Positions 36,984 to 45,927 are shown, numbered from the stretch's first letter. The stretch: DNA of 64,000 nucleotides from Streptomyces sp. DT2A-34 (GCF_030499515.1 NZ_JASTWJ010000001.1:4692001-4756000); one strand, 5' to 3'. Program-made: numbers and translations. Notes: generated by a model from the sequence alone, not told the origin.

Positions 36984-37955
36984 GTGGCTGGATTCAGGAT
37001 CGGACGGGGCAGCCGGAACGACGGCACCCCGCAAACGCGCCCCCAACAACCTCCGTACGGGCAGCAGGCGCCCCAGGGACCGTCGTACGGCTATCCCCCG
37101 CCGCCGCAGCAGCCGTACGGCGGCTCGGGCGGCGGCGCAGGCGGCTGGCCGCAGGCGAACGGCGGCGGAGGCCATGGCGGTTACGGCCCCGGTGGCCACG
37201 GCGGTCAGGGTGGTCAGGGTGGTCAGGGTGGTCAGGGAGGCCCCGACGAGCCGGAGTACTTCGGCGACGGCGGCTACCCGCACGGCCCGGGCGGCGCCCC
37301 GGACCCGTACGCGGCGAACAACCCGGGCCACACCCAGGCGTTCTCGGTCGGCGACGACCCCTACAGCCAGGGCGAGACCTACCAGGCGGGCGCGGCCCCG
37401 GCCGCCCCGATCGGCCCGCGCCTGCACTGGAAGCAGCTGCTGCGCGGGATCGTCCTGTCCCCCGCCCAGACGTTCCTCCAGATGCGGGACTACACGATGT
37501 GGGGCCCCGCCCTCGTCGTGACCTTCCTGTACGGCCTGCTGGCGGTCTTCGGCTTCGACGGCGCACGCAACGACGCGATCAACGCGACCCTGTCGAACGC
37601 GGTCCCGATCGTCCTGACGACGGCCGTGGCGATGGTCCTGTCGTCCTTCGTCCTGGGCGTGGTCACCCACACCCTGGCCCGCCAGCTGGGCGGCGACGGC
37701 GCCTGGCAGCCCACGGTCGGCCTCTCCATGCTGGTCATGTCCCTGACCGACGCGCCCCGCCTGGTCTTCGCGATGTTCGCCGGCGGCGACGCGACGTTCG
37801 TCCAGATCCTGGGCTGGGTGACCTGGGTGGCGGCGGGCGCGCTGCTGACCGTGATGGTCTCCAAGTCCCACGACCTGCCCTGGCCGAAGGCCCTGGGCGC
37901 GAGCGCGATCCAGCTGGTCGCGCTGCTGTCGATCGTGAAGCTGGGCACGTTCTAG
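36984..37955 (+). CDS. Yip1 family membrane protein
   Basis: About 323 residues from GTG 36984 (MAGFRIGRGSRNDG); ATG 36903 is an alternative that would add 27 residues. The N-terminal half is a Pro/Gln/Gly-rich cytoplasmic tail, including a (GGQ)n tract coded by GGTGGTCAG-type 9-bp repeats at about 37200-37240. The C-terminal half has about five membrane helices typical of the Yip1/DUF1282 fold (LRGIVLSPAQTFLQMRDYTM marks its entry). Role unknown in bacteria. Confidence 0.8.
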   Translation: MAGFRIGRGSRNDGTPQTRPQQPPYGQQAPQGPSYGYPPPPQQPYGGSGGGAGGWPQANGGGGHGGYGPGGHGGQGGQGGQGGQGGPDEPEYFGDGGYPHGPGGAPDPYAANNPGHTQAFSVGDDPYSQGETYQAGAAPAAPIGPRLHWKQLLRGIVLSPAQTFLQMRDYTMWGPALVVTFLYGLLAVFGFDGARNDAINATLSNAVPIVLTTAVAMVLSSFVLGVVTHTLARQLGGDGAWQPTVGLSMLVMSLTDAPRLVFAMFAGGDATFVQILGWVTWVAAGALLTVMVSKSHDLPWPKALGASAIQLVALLSIVKLGTF

Positions 37956-37974
37956 GGCCCACCGAGGTACGTAA

Positions 37975-38006
37975 GGGCCCCCGGCGCGGACGCCGGGGGC
38001 CCTTTT
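37975..38006 (+). terminator. Rho-independent terminator after the Yip1 gene
   Basis: GGGCCCCCGGCG / CGCCGGGGGCCC (37975-37986, 37991-38002), 4-base loop CGGA, followed by TTTT. Confidence 0.92.
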
Positions 38007-38126
38007 CTCAAAAAATCCCGGATTCCTCAAAAAATCTCGGGCGGCGATGTCGAGAACCCGTGCCTGGCTCCGTCCCCGGGGTGAACGCGGCCAAGATGGG
38101 TCGCACCAGTACCGAGGAGAAACACG

Positions 38127-38540
38127 ATGGCCAAGTACTTGCTGCTCAAGCACTACCGTGGCGCTCCGGCGGCGGTCAACGACGTGCCGATGGACCAGTG
38201 GACGCCGCAGGAGATCTCGGCGCACGTGCAGTACATGAACGACTTCGCGGCCCGGCTGGAGAAGACCGGCGAGTTCGTCGACGGTCAGGCGCTCGCCCCC
38301 GAGGGAGCGTGGGTCCGGTACGACGGTGAGGGGCGCCCGCCGGTCACCGACGGCCCGTTCGCCGAGACCAAGGACCTCATCGCCGGCTGGATGGTCATCG
38401 ACGTCGACAGCTACGAGCGCGCCGTCGAGCTGGCCGGGGAGCTGTCGGCGGCCCCAGGAGCGGGCGGGAAGCCGATCCACGAGTGGCTGGAGCTGCGCCC
38501 GTTCCTGACCGCGACGCCCAACATCACCGAGTGCCATTGA
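38127..38540 (+). CDS. YciI-like (DGPF) protein, ECF42 partner
   Basis: 137 residues of the YCII/DGPF family: MAKYLLLKHYRGAPAA at the N-terminus and the signature VTDGPFAETKDLIAGWMVID. In actinobacteria such proteins are encoded directly before ECF42 sigma factors and are thought to take part in their stress response. The stop overlaps the sigma-factor start (TGATG). Confidence 0.93.
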   Translation: MAKYLLLKHYRGAPAAVNDVPMDQWTPQEISAHVQYMNDFAARLEKTGEFVDGQALAPEGAWVRYDGEGRPPVTDGPFAETKDLIAGWMVIDVDSYERAVELAGELSAAPGAGGKPIHEWLELRPFLTATPNITECH

Positions 38541-39685
38541 TGAACGAGGCCCTGCTGAGGAGCCTCACGCCGAGCGTGCTCGCCGTCCTCGTCCGCCGCG
38601 GAGCCGACTTCGCGGCGGCCGAGGACGCCGTACAGGACGCGCTGGTCGAGGCGGTCCGTGTCTGGCCCGCCGACCCGCCACGCGACCCGAAGGGCTGGCT
38701 GGTCACGGTCGCCTGGCACAAGTTCCTCGACCAGGCCCGGGCGGAGAAGGCCCGCCGCCGACGTGAGGACCTCGTCGACGAGGAACCGGCGCCCGGACCC
38801 GCCCCCGACGTCGACGACACCCTCCAGCTCTACTTCCTGTGCGCCCACCCGTCGCTGACCCCGTCGTCCGCCGTCGCGCTCACGCTGCGCGCGGTCGGCG
38901 GGCTCACCACCCGCCAGATCGCCCAGGCCTACCTGGTGCCGGAGGCGACCATGGCGCAACGCATCAGCAGGGCCAAGCGCACCGTCTCCGGCGTGCGGTT
39001 CGACCAGCCCGGCGACGTCGCCACCGTGCTGCGCGTCCTCTACCTGGTCTTCAACGAGGGCTACTCCGGGGACGTCGACCTCGCCGCCGAGGCCATCCGG
39101 CTCACCCGGCAGCTCGCGGCCGCGATCGACCACCCCGAGGTGGCGGGGCTGCTCGCCCTCATGCTGCTCCACCACGCCCGGCGCGCCGCCCGGACCGCGC
39201 CCGACGGCAGCCTGGTGCCGCTCGCCGAGCAGGACCGGAGCCGCTGGGACACGGAGTCGATCGCCGAGGGCATCGAGATCCTCCAGTCCGCCCTCGCCCG
39301 CGACCGGCTGGGCGAGTTCCAGGCGCAGGCCGCCATCGCGGCCCTCCACGCCGACGCGCCCACCGCCGAGGAGACCGACTGGGTGCAGATCGTCGAGTGG
39401 TACGACGAGCTCACGCGCCTGACGGACAGCCCTGTCGTCCGGCTCAACCGCGCGGTGGCCGTCGGCGAGGCAGACGGCCCCCGTGCCGGCCTGGCGGCAC
39501 TGTCGACGCTGGACGCCTCACTGCCCCGCTATGCCGCGGTGGCGGCGTACCTCCACGAGCGCGACGGCGACCTTCCGACGGCGGCACGCCTGTACGCCGA
39601 GGCGGCCCACAAGGCACCCAACCTCGCCGAACGCGAACACCTGACCCGCCAGGCCGCCCGGCTCAACGCCCGGCGCCCCCACTGA
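38540..39685 (+). CDS. ECF42-type RNA polymerase sigma factor
   Basis: 381 residues. Sigma2 region (AAAEDAVQDALVEAVRVWP, GWLVTVAWHKFLDQAR), sigma4 region (GLTTRQIAQAYLVPEATMAQR) and a long C-terminal TPR-like DUF6596 extension (LYLVFNEGYSG, FQAQAAIAALHADAP, LNRAVAVGEADGP) that in the ECF42 group replaces a separate anti-sigma factor. Cotranscribed and coupled with the YciI gene. Confidence 0.93.
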   Translation: MNEALLRSLTPSVLAVLVRRGADFAAAEDAVQDALVEAVRVWPADPPRDPKGWLVTVAWHKFLDQARAEKARRRREDLVDEEPAPGPAPDVDDTLQLYFLCAHPSLTPSSAVALTLRAVGGLTTRQIAQAYLVPEATMAQRISRAKRTVSGVRFDQPGDVATVLRVLYLVFNEGYSGDVDLAAEAIRLTRQLAAAIDHPEVAGLLALMLLHHARRAARTAPDGSLVPLAEQDRSRWDTESIAEGIEILQSALARDRLGEFQAQAAIAALHADAPTAEETDWVQIVEWYDELTRLTDSPVVRLNRAVAVGEADGPRAGLAALSTLDASLPRYAAVAAYLHERDGDLPTAARLYAEAAHKAPNLAEREHLTRQAARLNARRPH

Positions 39686-39703
39686 CGACGGCCCGTACGC
39701 AGG

Positions 39704-39784
39704 TCAGAGGGCTTCCTTGTTCTCCCTGGGCGCCTCTCCCGGCTTCTGCACGGGAGGCAGCACACTCCACGGGAAGTTGATCCA
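39704..39784 (-). pseudogene. Displaced original 3' end of the phosphoribosyltransferase gene
   Basis: Reading leftward from the att core, the minus strand encodes WINFPWSVLPPVQKPGEAP and further residues ending ENKEAL and a TGA (39704-39706). WINFPWSV is the same peptide as near the C-terminus of the intact phosphoribosyltransferase at 48.3 kb. This is the host tail left behind when the element inserted. Confidence 0.85.
39765..39784. other. att site, left end of the integrated element
   Basis: Core CTCCACGGGAA (39765-39775), then GTTGATCCA. The same 11 bp, followed by ATTAATCCA, is at 48396-48415. The integrase gene starts 80 bp inside. Confidence 0.85.
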
Positions 39785-39863
39785 CTCGTCGGTCTGAATG
39801 ACTTACCATGACCCCTCGACCAGTCCGCACCACCAGGGAGCGGACGCCGCAGGGGGGTCAGGC

Positions 39864-41516
39864 ATGGCAAGGATGTACCCGCGTCTACAGACTGGCATGA
39901 GGGTTCTCAAGGCTCGACGGATCAGCCGCGACACAGAGACAAGCTCGGCCCTCGATAGACAGGGAACCGAGATAGACGAAGCACTCGCCGGGACTGGGAC
40001 CGTGACCGTGGCCGATGTGGTCGACACCACCGTCTCCGGGGCCGTGAACCTCGATGCACGGCCGAAGCTGGGTCAGTGGATGAGAGAACCCCTCTGGCAT
40101 GAGTGGGACGCCATTGTCGTGACGGCACTGGACCGAATCACTCGGGAACAGTGGCACTGGGAACAGTTCGCGGAGAAGTGCCACCAGGGCGGCAAAGAGA
40201 TCATCTGCCTTGATGACCCAGCCTTGGACATCCACACGACTACCGGACGCCTGATTGCCTACGTCAAGGCATCCCAGGCCGCCGAGTACAGGCAGGCAGT
40301 TTCCCGGAAACGAAAGGGACAGGCCGAGTCTTTCCGGCAGGCTGAACTCTGGGGCGGGGGAATTTGGCCCTTCGGGTACCGGCCATTCCCAGTGCCGATG
40401 GAAGACGGGAAGATCAGATACAAGCTCTTCCTTGACCCGGTTACTTCCAAGCTGGTTCGAGAGGCATACGACCGGATCGTCGTTCAAGGCGATTCTATGG
40501 GCAAGATCTGCCGCGACTGGAATGACCGGGGCGTACTCACCTCGAAGGACTATCAGCGGTCCGTAAACGCCACCGAGCAGAAGGCGGGCGCTCAAACCAA
40601 ACTCAAGGGAAGTGTCTGGGCATCCTCGGCTCTGGGTGCCATCCTCCGAAAGCCGGCCCTCAAGGGACTCGCAATGCACAAAGGCGAGCCTCTGCTAAAG
40701 AAGGGGAGGCCCGTCCAGTGGGCTGAGCCGATTCTCACAGACGAGGAATACGCAAGCCTCCAAAAGATCCTGGACGAATATAAGGAAGCCAAGAATGGGA
40801 CTAGGCGGAACTCCGATCCGACTTCCGGCCTGTTTCTCTGCCCCTGCGGAATCAAGCTGTACCCAGACAAGAGGGTAAACAAGCAGACCCGTAAGGGGGT
40901 TGCGGTCGGCACCCGGATAAGCCACTACTATCGGTGCGGCTCTCGAATCCTTAACGGCAAAGCTTGCGAATATCGGGCGTCATGGCCTCGGGAACTGCTC
41001 CTCTCAGAACTCGAATCAGGGTTCCTGCATCGGATCGGGGATAAGGAAGTAACAACTCGCGCATGGATTCCGGGCATTGATCACCGGAAGCAGATCGAAG
41101 AACTTAAGGCAGCCAATCACAATCTACTTACGGCCATCAAGGCGGCCAAGAATCCCATAGTCGTAACTTCCCTCGTTGAATCACAGGAAGAGAATGCATC
41201 GCTCCTGACGAAGCTGGAGGCCGAGCCATACAAGCCTGGCCACTGGGAATACCACGGCACCGGAACGACCTACCGACAGAAGTGGCAAGCTATGGAAACC
41301 TGGGAGGAACGCGGCCCGTTCTTGCACCGGTCCGGTTTCCGAATGATTCCCATGGATGGCGGTGGCCACGAACCGATCTTCATGCTGATGGCCCCCGAGG
41401 ACGCCGGTGACGAGAAAGCCGAATACACCTCAAAGGAATACAACCAAAGCATTCACCAGCACGCGATCAAAACGATAGTGCACCTCGGCAAACTGGTAGC
41501 GACCGACAAGGAATAG
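39864..41516 (+). CDS. Large serine recombinase (integrase)
   Basis: 550 residues from ATG 39864 behind GGGGGG. N-terminal resolvase domain with the catalytic serine in RRISRDTETSSALDRQ (Ser21), the ITREQWHWEQF helix and IAYVKASQAAEYRQ; recombinase domain (GGGIWPFGYRPFPV); zinc ribbon with CPCGIK and CGS/C ligands (about 320-375); a coiled coil (LKAANHNLLTAIKAAK). It should catalyse attP x attB integration into the phosphoribosyltransferase gene. Codons are far less GC-rich than those of host neighbours. Confidence 0.95.
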   Translation: MARMYPRLQTGMRVLKARRISRDTETSSALDRQGTEIDEALAGTGTVTVADVVDTTVSGAVNLDARPKLGQWMREPLWHEWDAIVVTALDRITREQWHWEQFAEKCHQGGKEIICLDDPALDIHTTTGRLIAYVKASQAAEYRQAVSRKRKGQAESFRQAELWGGGIWPFGYRPFPVPMEDGKIRYKLFLDPVTSKLVREAYDRIVVQGDSMGKICRDWNDRGVLTSKDYQRSVNATEQKAGAQTKLKGSVWASSALGAILRKPALKGLAMHKGEPLLKKGRPVQWAEPILTDEEYASLQKILDEYKEAKNGTRRNSDPTSGLFLCPCGIKLYPDKRVNKQTRKGVAVGTRISHYYRCGSRILNGKACEYRASWPRELLLSELESGFLHRIGDKEVTTRAWIPGIDHRKQIEELKAANHNLLTAIKAAKNPIVVTSLVESQEENASLLTKLEAEPYKPGHWEYHGTGTTYRQKWQAMETWEERGPFLHRSGFRMIPMDGGGHEPIFMLMAPEDAGDEKAEYTSKEYNQSIHQHAIKTIVHLGKLVATDKE

Positions 41517-41546
41517 GCAGAGGGGGGAACGCTGCCCCCTACATTG

Positions 41547-41571
41547 GCCCCGGTCTTCGACCGGGGCTTTT
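41547..41571 (+). terminator. Terminator after the serine integrase
   Basis: GCCCCGGTC / GACCGGGGC with loop TTC (41547-41567), followed by TTTT. Confidence 0.9.
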
Positions 41572-41748
41572 CCATGTCCGCACTCGGCCCCTGCCCGTTT
41601 AAACGCCCTGCCTTGAAACCGCCGGTCTTTTGATGTTATGTCGCAACCACCTTTGATTCCGCCACCCTCCCTGACGTACAACCAGATCACAGCCCAGCAC
41701 TTAAGTCGGGGGACTTCCTTATGCCCCACCTGAAAGGGAGCTACGTGA

Positions 41749-42186
41749 ATGACGTTTCTCGAACGGTACGCGGACGCTATCGAGATCAGCAGAGTGAAGC
41801 TACGGAAGCGCGGAGTTGCCCTCGCGGCTGAGACGGCACTACCGACCGGGCAAGCCGCCCTGTGGTACGCCGACGCGGTTCAGTGCGTCCCGCGCAGCGG
41901 TCAGGCCGTGGCCAGGCAGATAGCCCGACTGTGCGGCGACGAATCCGAGGTCACCATTCCGTGGCGTTCGCTCGCCGATGCCGTTGGCGTGCGCGACCGG
42001 GCCGGGAACCTGCGCCGCTACACCGAACGCGGGGCAAAAGCTCTAACCGATGCCGGATGGCTGGAAGTTGAAACGGTCGGGAGCAAGCGTGGAGCGAAGA
42101 CGACGTTCCGACTCCTTCCCGGTGAGCGTTCCTCGGAATGCCTGGGATGGATCGATGATGCGGAGTGGTTCGCCGAGGCAGCCTGA
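41749..42186 (+). CDS. Element-encoded protein, possibly winged-helix DNA-binding
   Basis: 145 residues. Begins MTFLERYADAIEISRVKLRK; the centre (VTIPWRSLADAVGVRDRAGN, then LRRYTERGAKALTDAGWLEV) looks like a winged helix: a helix-turn-helix followed by a beta wing (TVGSKRGAKTTFRLL). Helix-turn-helix proteins at this position in satellites and phages regulate early genes or prime replication; which applies here is unknown. Preceded by a 230-bp leader. Confidence 0.7.
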   Translation: MTFLERYADAIEISRVKLRKRGVALAAETALPTGQAALWYADAVQCVPRSGQAVARQIARLCGDESEVTIPWRSLADAVGVRDRAGNLRRYTERGAKALTDAGWLEVETVGSKRGAKTTFRLLPGERSSECLGWIDDAEWFAEAA

Positions 42187-42216
42187 ACGGCCCTCGGCGA
42201 CTTATGGCCTTAGTAA

Positions 42217-42466
42217 GGCCCCCTCGGGGGCCGCCGTTAGCTGCTGCGCTCCGCTACGCAGCTATGCCCTGGCCGATCAAGGCCAGGAGAAGTTATGGCC
42301 TTAGAGAGGCAGCGCCCCTCGAAGGGCGCTGCTCTATAGAAGCTCACTGCCGCTCGCTTCTCGCCCTGGCCGAGTAACGGAGGCCAGGCAAGACAACCTC
42401 ACTACGGGCACCCCGCCGAGGGTGCCCTAACTCTTTCTATCTAGAAGCGCCCCCTATAGGGGCGCT
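42217..42466. repeat. Cluster of five GC-rich perfect stem-loops
   Basis: Between the winged-helix-like gene and the HNH gene there is no coding frame, but five perfect hairpins: 42217-42232 (GGCCCCC/GGGGGCC), 42268-42287 (CCTGGCC/GGCCAGG), 42309-42332 (GCAGCGCCC/GGGCGCTGC), 42406-42427 (GGGCACCC/GGGTGCCC) and 42446-42466 (AGCGCCCC/GGGGCGCT). A weaker AGCTGC/GCAGCT pair lies at 42239-42263. The phrase TATGGCCTTAG recurs near 42204 and 42294. No T-tracts follow, so these are not simple terminators. Confidence 0.85.
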
Positions 42467-42480
42467 CTCTTGGAGTAGCT

Positions 42481-42807
42481 ATGCCTATGTCTATGTGCAG
42501 CCGCTGTAAGTGGCTCTATCCGCTCGGCTCCCGCTGTGAGCCGTGCACCTCGGCCGGAGCGAAGCGACGGGAACAGAAGAGAAAGCACACGCGCCCTTCG
42601 GCCTGGGCGCGTGGATACAACACTCAATATCGGAAAGCCAGAGCCGCGATCCTCGCGGATAATCCAGTCTGCTCTATCTGCTATTCCCGGCCGGCTGAGA
42701 CGGCCGATCACATTATTCCGCTCAGTCGAGGCGGAACGAATGGCATAGAGAACCTTCGCCCGGCCTGCGGGCCGTGCAACTTCAGTCGAGGCAACAGAAC
42801 GGCCTAG
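42481..42807 (+). CDS. HNH endonuclease
   Basis: 108 residues. Cys pairs (CSRC, CEPC) near the N-terminus and the HNH core ETADHIIPLSRGGTNGIENL, then RPACGPCNFSRGNR with the structural CxxC. In HK97-type phages an HNH protein assists the terminase in cos cleavage. Its presence just before the capsid gene, with no terminase, suggests the element supplies this one packaging function and borrows the rest. Confidence 0.92.
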   Translation: MPMSMCSRCKWLYPLGSRCEPCTSAGAKRREQKRKHTRPSAWARGYNTQYRKARAAILADNPVCSICYSRPAETADHIIPLSRGGTNGIENLRPACGPCNFSRGNRTA

Positions 42808-43279
42808 GCCGAACCAACTCGGCCCACCACGGCCGAGGTGACTCGCGGGCTTTCTACGTAGCCCTCACGGCCACTCAGGCCCCTTCAAGGGCCCAGGCGA
42901 TCGAGACGCAGAGGGAGGGGAGGTCCAAAACTTCTAGCGAATCCTTCCCCACACCCGCAGCCTTCCCTCTCTTTGAACGCGCGGGGGTTAGCTAGAAGTC
43001 GTGGGACCGGAACCCGGCCCGCTATCCGGCCAGGGCTTCGAATCGCACCATGTATCGCGCGGGGTGACGCGTGGGGTTTCGCGCGCTTTAACAGGTCTTC
43101 TACTCATGCAACAGCGACTTCGACCCTTCGGGGGTCGGGGGAGGAAGCGCACGGGGCGGTGCGAAGACGACGGCCCGGCTTCACGGCATGTTTCCAAATG
43201 TGGCCGTGGGGTCGGGCTGTCTTCCGTTCGGTCGCCGAACGCTGCGCTCCCCTCGAACGATCTCGAAGAGACATGGGAC
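42808..43279 (+). other. Gene-free stretch between HNH and capsid genes
   Basis: 472 bases without a convincing reading frame. It begins with Pro/Gly-poor, stop-rich sequence, contains GGGAGGTCCAAAACTTC at about 42915-42931 and a CGACCC/GGGTCG hairpin at 43131-43147. In cos phages the region just after the HNH gene commonly includes the packaging site, so this is the place to look for a cos or pac sequence. Confidence 0.4.
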
Positions 43280-43489
43280 ATGAACAACACAGTCGAGCTG
43301 AAGTGCTGGGCTTGTGAGAAGCCATTCAATATTCAGTACGGTCCTGGTAGGCCGCCCCGGTATTGCGGCCCTCCCTGTAAGAACCTAGCCCGCGCCATTG
43401 CGCGCCGAGTCCGCTACGTGGAACGCATTAAGCAACAGCGCGCGACACGCGCTGAGACGTCGAGCATAGAGAACAACTCCGCTAACTAG
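43280..43489 (+). CDS. Small Cys-rich protein of the element
   Basis: 69 residues from ATG 43280 with GAAGAG upstream. MNNTVELKCWACEKPFN followed by YCGPPCKN gives a CxxC...CxxxC zinc knuckle; the rest is a basic helix (LARAIARRVRYVERIKQQRA). Likely a small nucleic-acid-binding protein. It ends just before a terminator. Confidence 0.7.
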   Translation: MNNTVELKCWACEKPFNIQYGPGRPPRYCGPPCKNLARAIARRVRYVERIKQQRATRAETSSIENNSAN

Positions 43490-43510
43490 CGTATTACAGC
43501 CGCCCTCAAG

Positions 43511-43545
43511 CCGCCCCACCCATTTCCGGGTGTTGGGCGGTTTTT
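43511..43545 (+). terminator. Terminator before the capsid gene
   Basis: CCGCCC-C-ACCC / GGGT-GTT-GGGCGG hairpin (43511-43540), followed by TTTTT. Confidence 0.85.
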
Positions 43546-43588
43546 GCATTCCTGGCCGCTTCCGGCCCCGAACAATGAAGGAATACCA

Positions 43589-44755
43589 ATGACTGACTGC
43601 GTCGACATATTCAAGCGCCAGGCAATGAGCGCCCTTGAAGATCGGAAGAAGCTGGTAACCGAGCTTCGCTCCGTCGAGGGTGACTCGTCCCTGAGTGACG
43701 CTGCGAAGCGAACGCGCGTCGAGCGGCTCGACCGGGACATCATGCGTCTGGAGGCCGAGGCCCGAGACGCTGTCGAGCGCGGTGAGCGGGAAGCCGAGGT
43801 TCGCTCTCTGGCGGGCGGGCTGGGCGTGCTCACGCCTGCGGCTCCCCCGGCCAGTGACGAGGGCTCCTGGCGGGCTCTGATGCCGTCGCTCAGCGAGTAC
43901 CGCGCCCTGGTGGCCGAGGGCGTTCCGGGCGACGGCGGTTACACCGTCTCCCAGCAGACGGCTACGAAGTACATCGACGCTCTCAAGGCCAAGTCGACGT
44001 TCCTGCGCGGCCTTCCGGCCGAGAGCATCGTTCCCTTCACCTCGGCGACTTTCTCTGTCCCGCAGCTTGTGTCCTCGGACGGCATGGATTACGTCGAGGA
44101 AGGCCAGTCTCTCCCCGAGGGAGACATGGTCTGGGGTGAGGTCAAGTTCGAGCCGAAGAAGATCGGCCGGATTCAGTGGGCAAGCACTGAGATTTTGGAA
44201 GACTCCGCTATCGATCTGCGTAACTCGATTGCGAATAACCTTCTGCGTGACGCTTCCCTGAAGTTCGATGCCGACGCCTTTGTCGGCTCCGGTGCCAACC
44301 CGATCAAGGGTATTGTCTCCCAGGGTGTCTCTACGACTCTCGGCACTGGAAAGGTCACCGTCACCTATGACGACCTGGCCGACGCTGTAGCCCGCATTGA
44401 GGCCATGAACGGCACTCCGTCGGTCGTGTGGGCTTCCGTCGATATGGCTGCGGCTCTCCGTAAGGAGAAGGCCGCCGGGTCGGGCACCTATCAGGCTGGC
44501 TCCCCCACGGATTCCCCGGCTTCTACGGCCTGGGAACTTCCGATTCTCGCTAGCGCGTTCCTGCCCAGCAAGACGATTGTGGTCGCCGACGCTTCACGGA
44601 TCGTTGTTGGCGTTCGTCGAAACGCCACGGTGCGCGTGAGCGAAGATGCCCGCTTCGACAAGGATCAGGTGGGCTTCAAGCTGACTATGCGTCTTGCTGG
44701 TGTCTCTCTGGCCGAGGCTTCCTCGGCTCAGATCGTCAAGGCTGCCGCTAGCTGA
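43589..44755 (+). CDS. HK97-family phage major capsid protein
   Basis: 388 residues from ATG 43589 behind GAAGGA. The first ~100 residues are a charged coiled coil (delta/scaffold domain, RVERLDRDIMRLEAEARDA), followed by the HK97 fold: GDGGYTVSQQTATKYIDALK (N-arm and E-loop region), GRIQWASTEILEDSAIDLRN, DADAFVGSGANPIKGIV, and the P/A-domain end ARFDKDQVGFKLTMRL. No maturation protease is encoded nearby, so the delta domain would have to be cleaved by a helper enzyme or kept. Confidence 0.93.
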   Translation: MTDCVDIFKRQAMSALEDRKKLVTELRSVEGDSSLSDAAKRTRVERLDRDIMRLEAEARDAVERGEREAEVRSLAGGLGVLTPAAPPASDEGSWRALMPSLSEYRALVAEGVPGDGGYTVSQQTATKYIDALKAKSTFLRGLPAESIVPFTSATFSVPQLVSSDGMDYVEEGQSLPEGDMVWGEVKFEPKKIGRIQWASTEILEDSAIDLRNSIANNLLRDASLKFDADAFVGSGANPIKGIVSQGVSTTLGTGKVTVTYDDLADAVARIEAMNGTPSVVWASVDMAAALRKEKAAGSGTYQAGSPTDSPASTAWELPILASAFLPSKTIVVADASRIVVGVRRNATVRVSEDARFDKDQVGFKLTMRLAGVSLAEASSAQIVKAAAS

Positions 44756-44772
44756 GATTAGCTGTGCCTCAT

Positions 44773-44804
44773 CCCCTCGCACCCATTCCGGGTGCGGGGG
44801 GATT
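44773..44804 (+). terminator. Terminator after the capsid gene
   Basis: CCCC-T-CGCACCC / GGGTGCG-G-GGGG (44773-44784, 44790-44801) with loop ATTCC, then ATTT. Confidence 0.85.
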
Positions 44805-44856
44805 TCCGCGTTTCAGGTCTAGAGGTTTCAGGGATCGGGTGCCAAGGCTTAGTGGC

Positions 44857-45663
44857 TTACCGAGCTACGGGATTCTCTGAGGTCATGGGCAGATAGGCAT
44901 AGACGCCTGGCCAATCGGTCGAGCGCCAAAACCCGGTACGCCTCTTGAGGCTGTAACCGGCCCCCGCAAGGAACCGCTTTAGATCCGACAGAGCCTTTCC
45001 CTGATCTTCGCCGGTAGCGTGCTTGGGTGGATGCCATCCCACAAAGCAGCAGACGGAGGAGTAAGGAGGCCAGAAAAACCGGTCAATGTTCCCGACGAAG
45101 TATCCACTTCGTTCCGACCAGTTCGTAAGACCGGCTTCCCGAAGTAGGTGCCGAAGCTCAGCTTCGGGGCTTCTATCTGGCCAGTGGGGGCGCTCCGGAT
45201 ATCGTTCTTCCAAATGGTCCCAACCGTCTTTTGGGCATGCGGCCGGCTGCACCCCATCCCGAATACGGTAGACGAGAAGGGAAGCCCGCGTATCGCGCAC
45301 GGGAGAGAGCCGAGGGCCAGGCATCTGGACGACGTAGCCGACAGACTCCAATGCTTCAGCTACGGCACTCAGCCGAGTGCGCCAGTGGTCTTCGTTTTCA
45401 GCCTTGGACCCTTCTCTGATCTTCTGGTCGGGGTGCCATTCCACTTCGACGCAGAGTTCCGCACCGTCCGGCCAATGAGCCTCGGCTACGTAGAGAGCGC
45501 GACACCAGCCGTGCCCGGGTGGAATTTGGCGGCTAAAGATTGGCAATCCCGCCTGCCCGCCTACTCGCGCCCAATGCTGGCCGATCCCGAGCTTATCCAA
45601 GTCATGTGTGACCACGGTGGGGCCGCTCTGCGGGTCTGTCGGGTTGTAAGTCGGTTGCAGCAC
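44857..45663 (-). CDS. Hypothetical protein of the element (268 aa)
   Basis: 268 residues, Trp/Pro/His-rich and soluble, without signal or membrane segments. Segments such as ELCVEVEWHPDQ, DTRASLLVYRIRDG and CCFVGWHPPK suggest a beta-rich fold with an internal duplication (two halves each with a WHP motif). I recognise no family. Leftward, last gene of the control operon; in a satellite this position often carries accessory or anti-phage functions, but nothing here proves it. Confidence 0.75.
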   Translation of the reverse strand: MLQPTYNPTDPQSGPTVVTHDLDKLGIGQHWARVGGQAGLPIFSRQIPPGHGWCRALYVAEAHWPDGAELCVEVEWHPDQKIREGSKAENEDHWRTRLSAVAEALESVGYVVQMPGPRLSPVRDTRASLLVYRIRDGVQPAACPKDGWDHLEERYPERPHWPDRSPEAELRHLLREAGLTNWSERSGYFVGNIDRFFWPPYSSVCCFVGWHPPKHATGEDQGKALSDLKRFLAGAGYSLKRRTGFWRSTDWPGVYAYLPMTSENPVAR

Positions 45664-45693
45664 TTGAAGCCCATTCGCAGGATAGGGAAGCCG

Positions 45694-45858
45694 TCAGAGC
45701 CAGTAGGACCAGTTCCCGCCCGCGCACTCGGGGCAAGGAACCTTCAGCCGTTCATTGCACGTCTCGCAGCCATCCAGGCCCCCGCAGAGGGGGCACCAAA
45801 ATTCCCGGTGCCCGAAGCACATCCCGCAAATGGTTGAGATCTCGTTCAGGAACTCCAA
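45694..45858 (-). CDS. Small quadruple-CxxC zinc-ribbon protein
   Basis: 54 residues from a TTG at 45858 (MEFLNEISTICGMCFGHREF), too short for ordinary ORF filters. Four CxxC knuckles follow one another (CGMC, CPLC, CETC, CPEC) as in DnaJ-type or double zinc-ribbon proteins. There is no ATG or GTG in frame after the preceding gene's stop, so TTG is the likely start. Codon third positions are G/C-rich and the Cys pattern is too regular for chance. Confidence 0.65.
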   Translation of the reverse strand: MEFLNEISTICGMCFGHREFWCPLCGGLDGCETCNERLKVPCPECAGGNWSYWL

Positions 45859-45927
45859 CAGCGAAGGCTTTCCGAGGTCGAATCCTCGGCAGGCCTCCGC
45901 GCCTCGGGGGCCGCTCTGGGGCGACGG

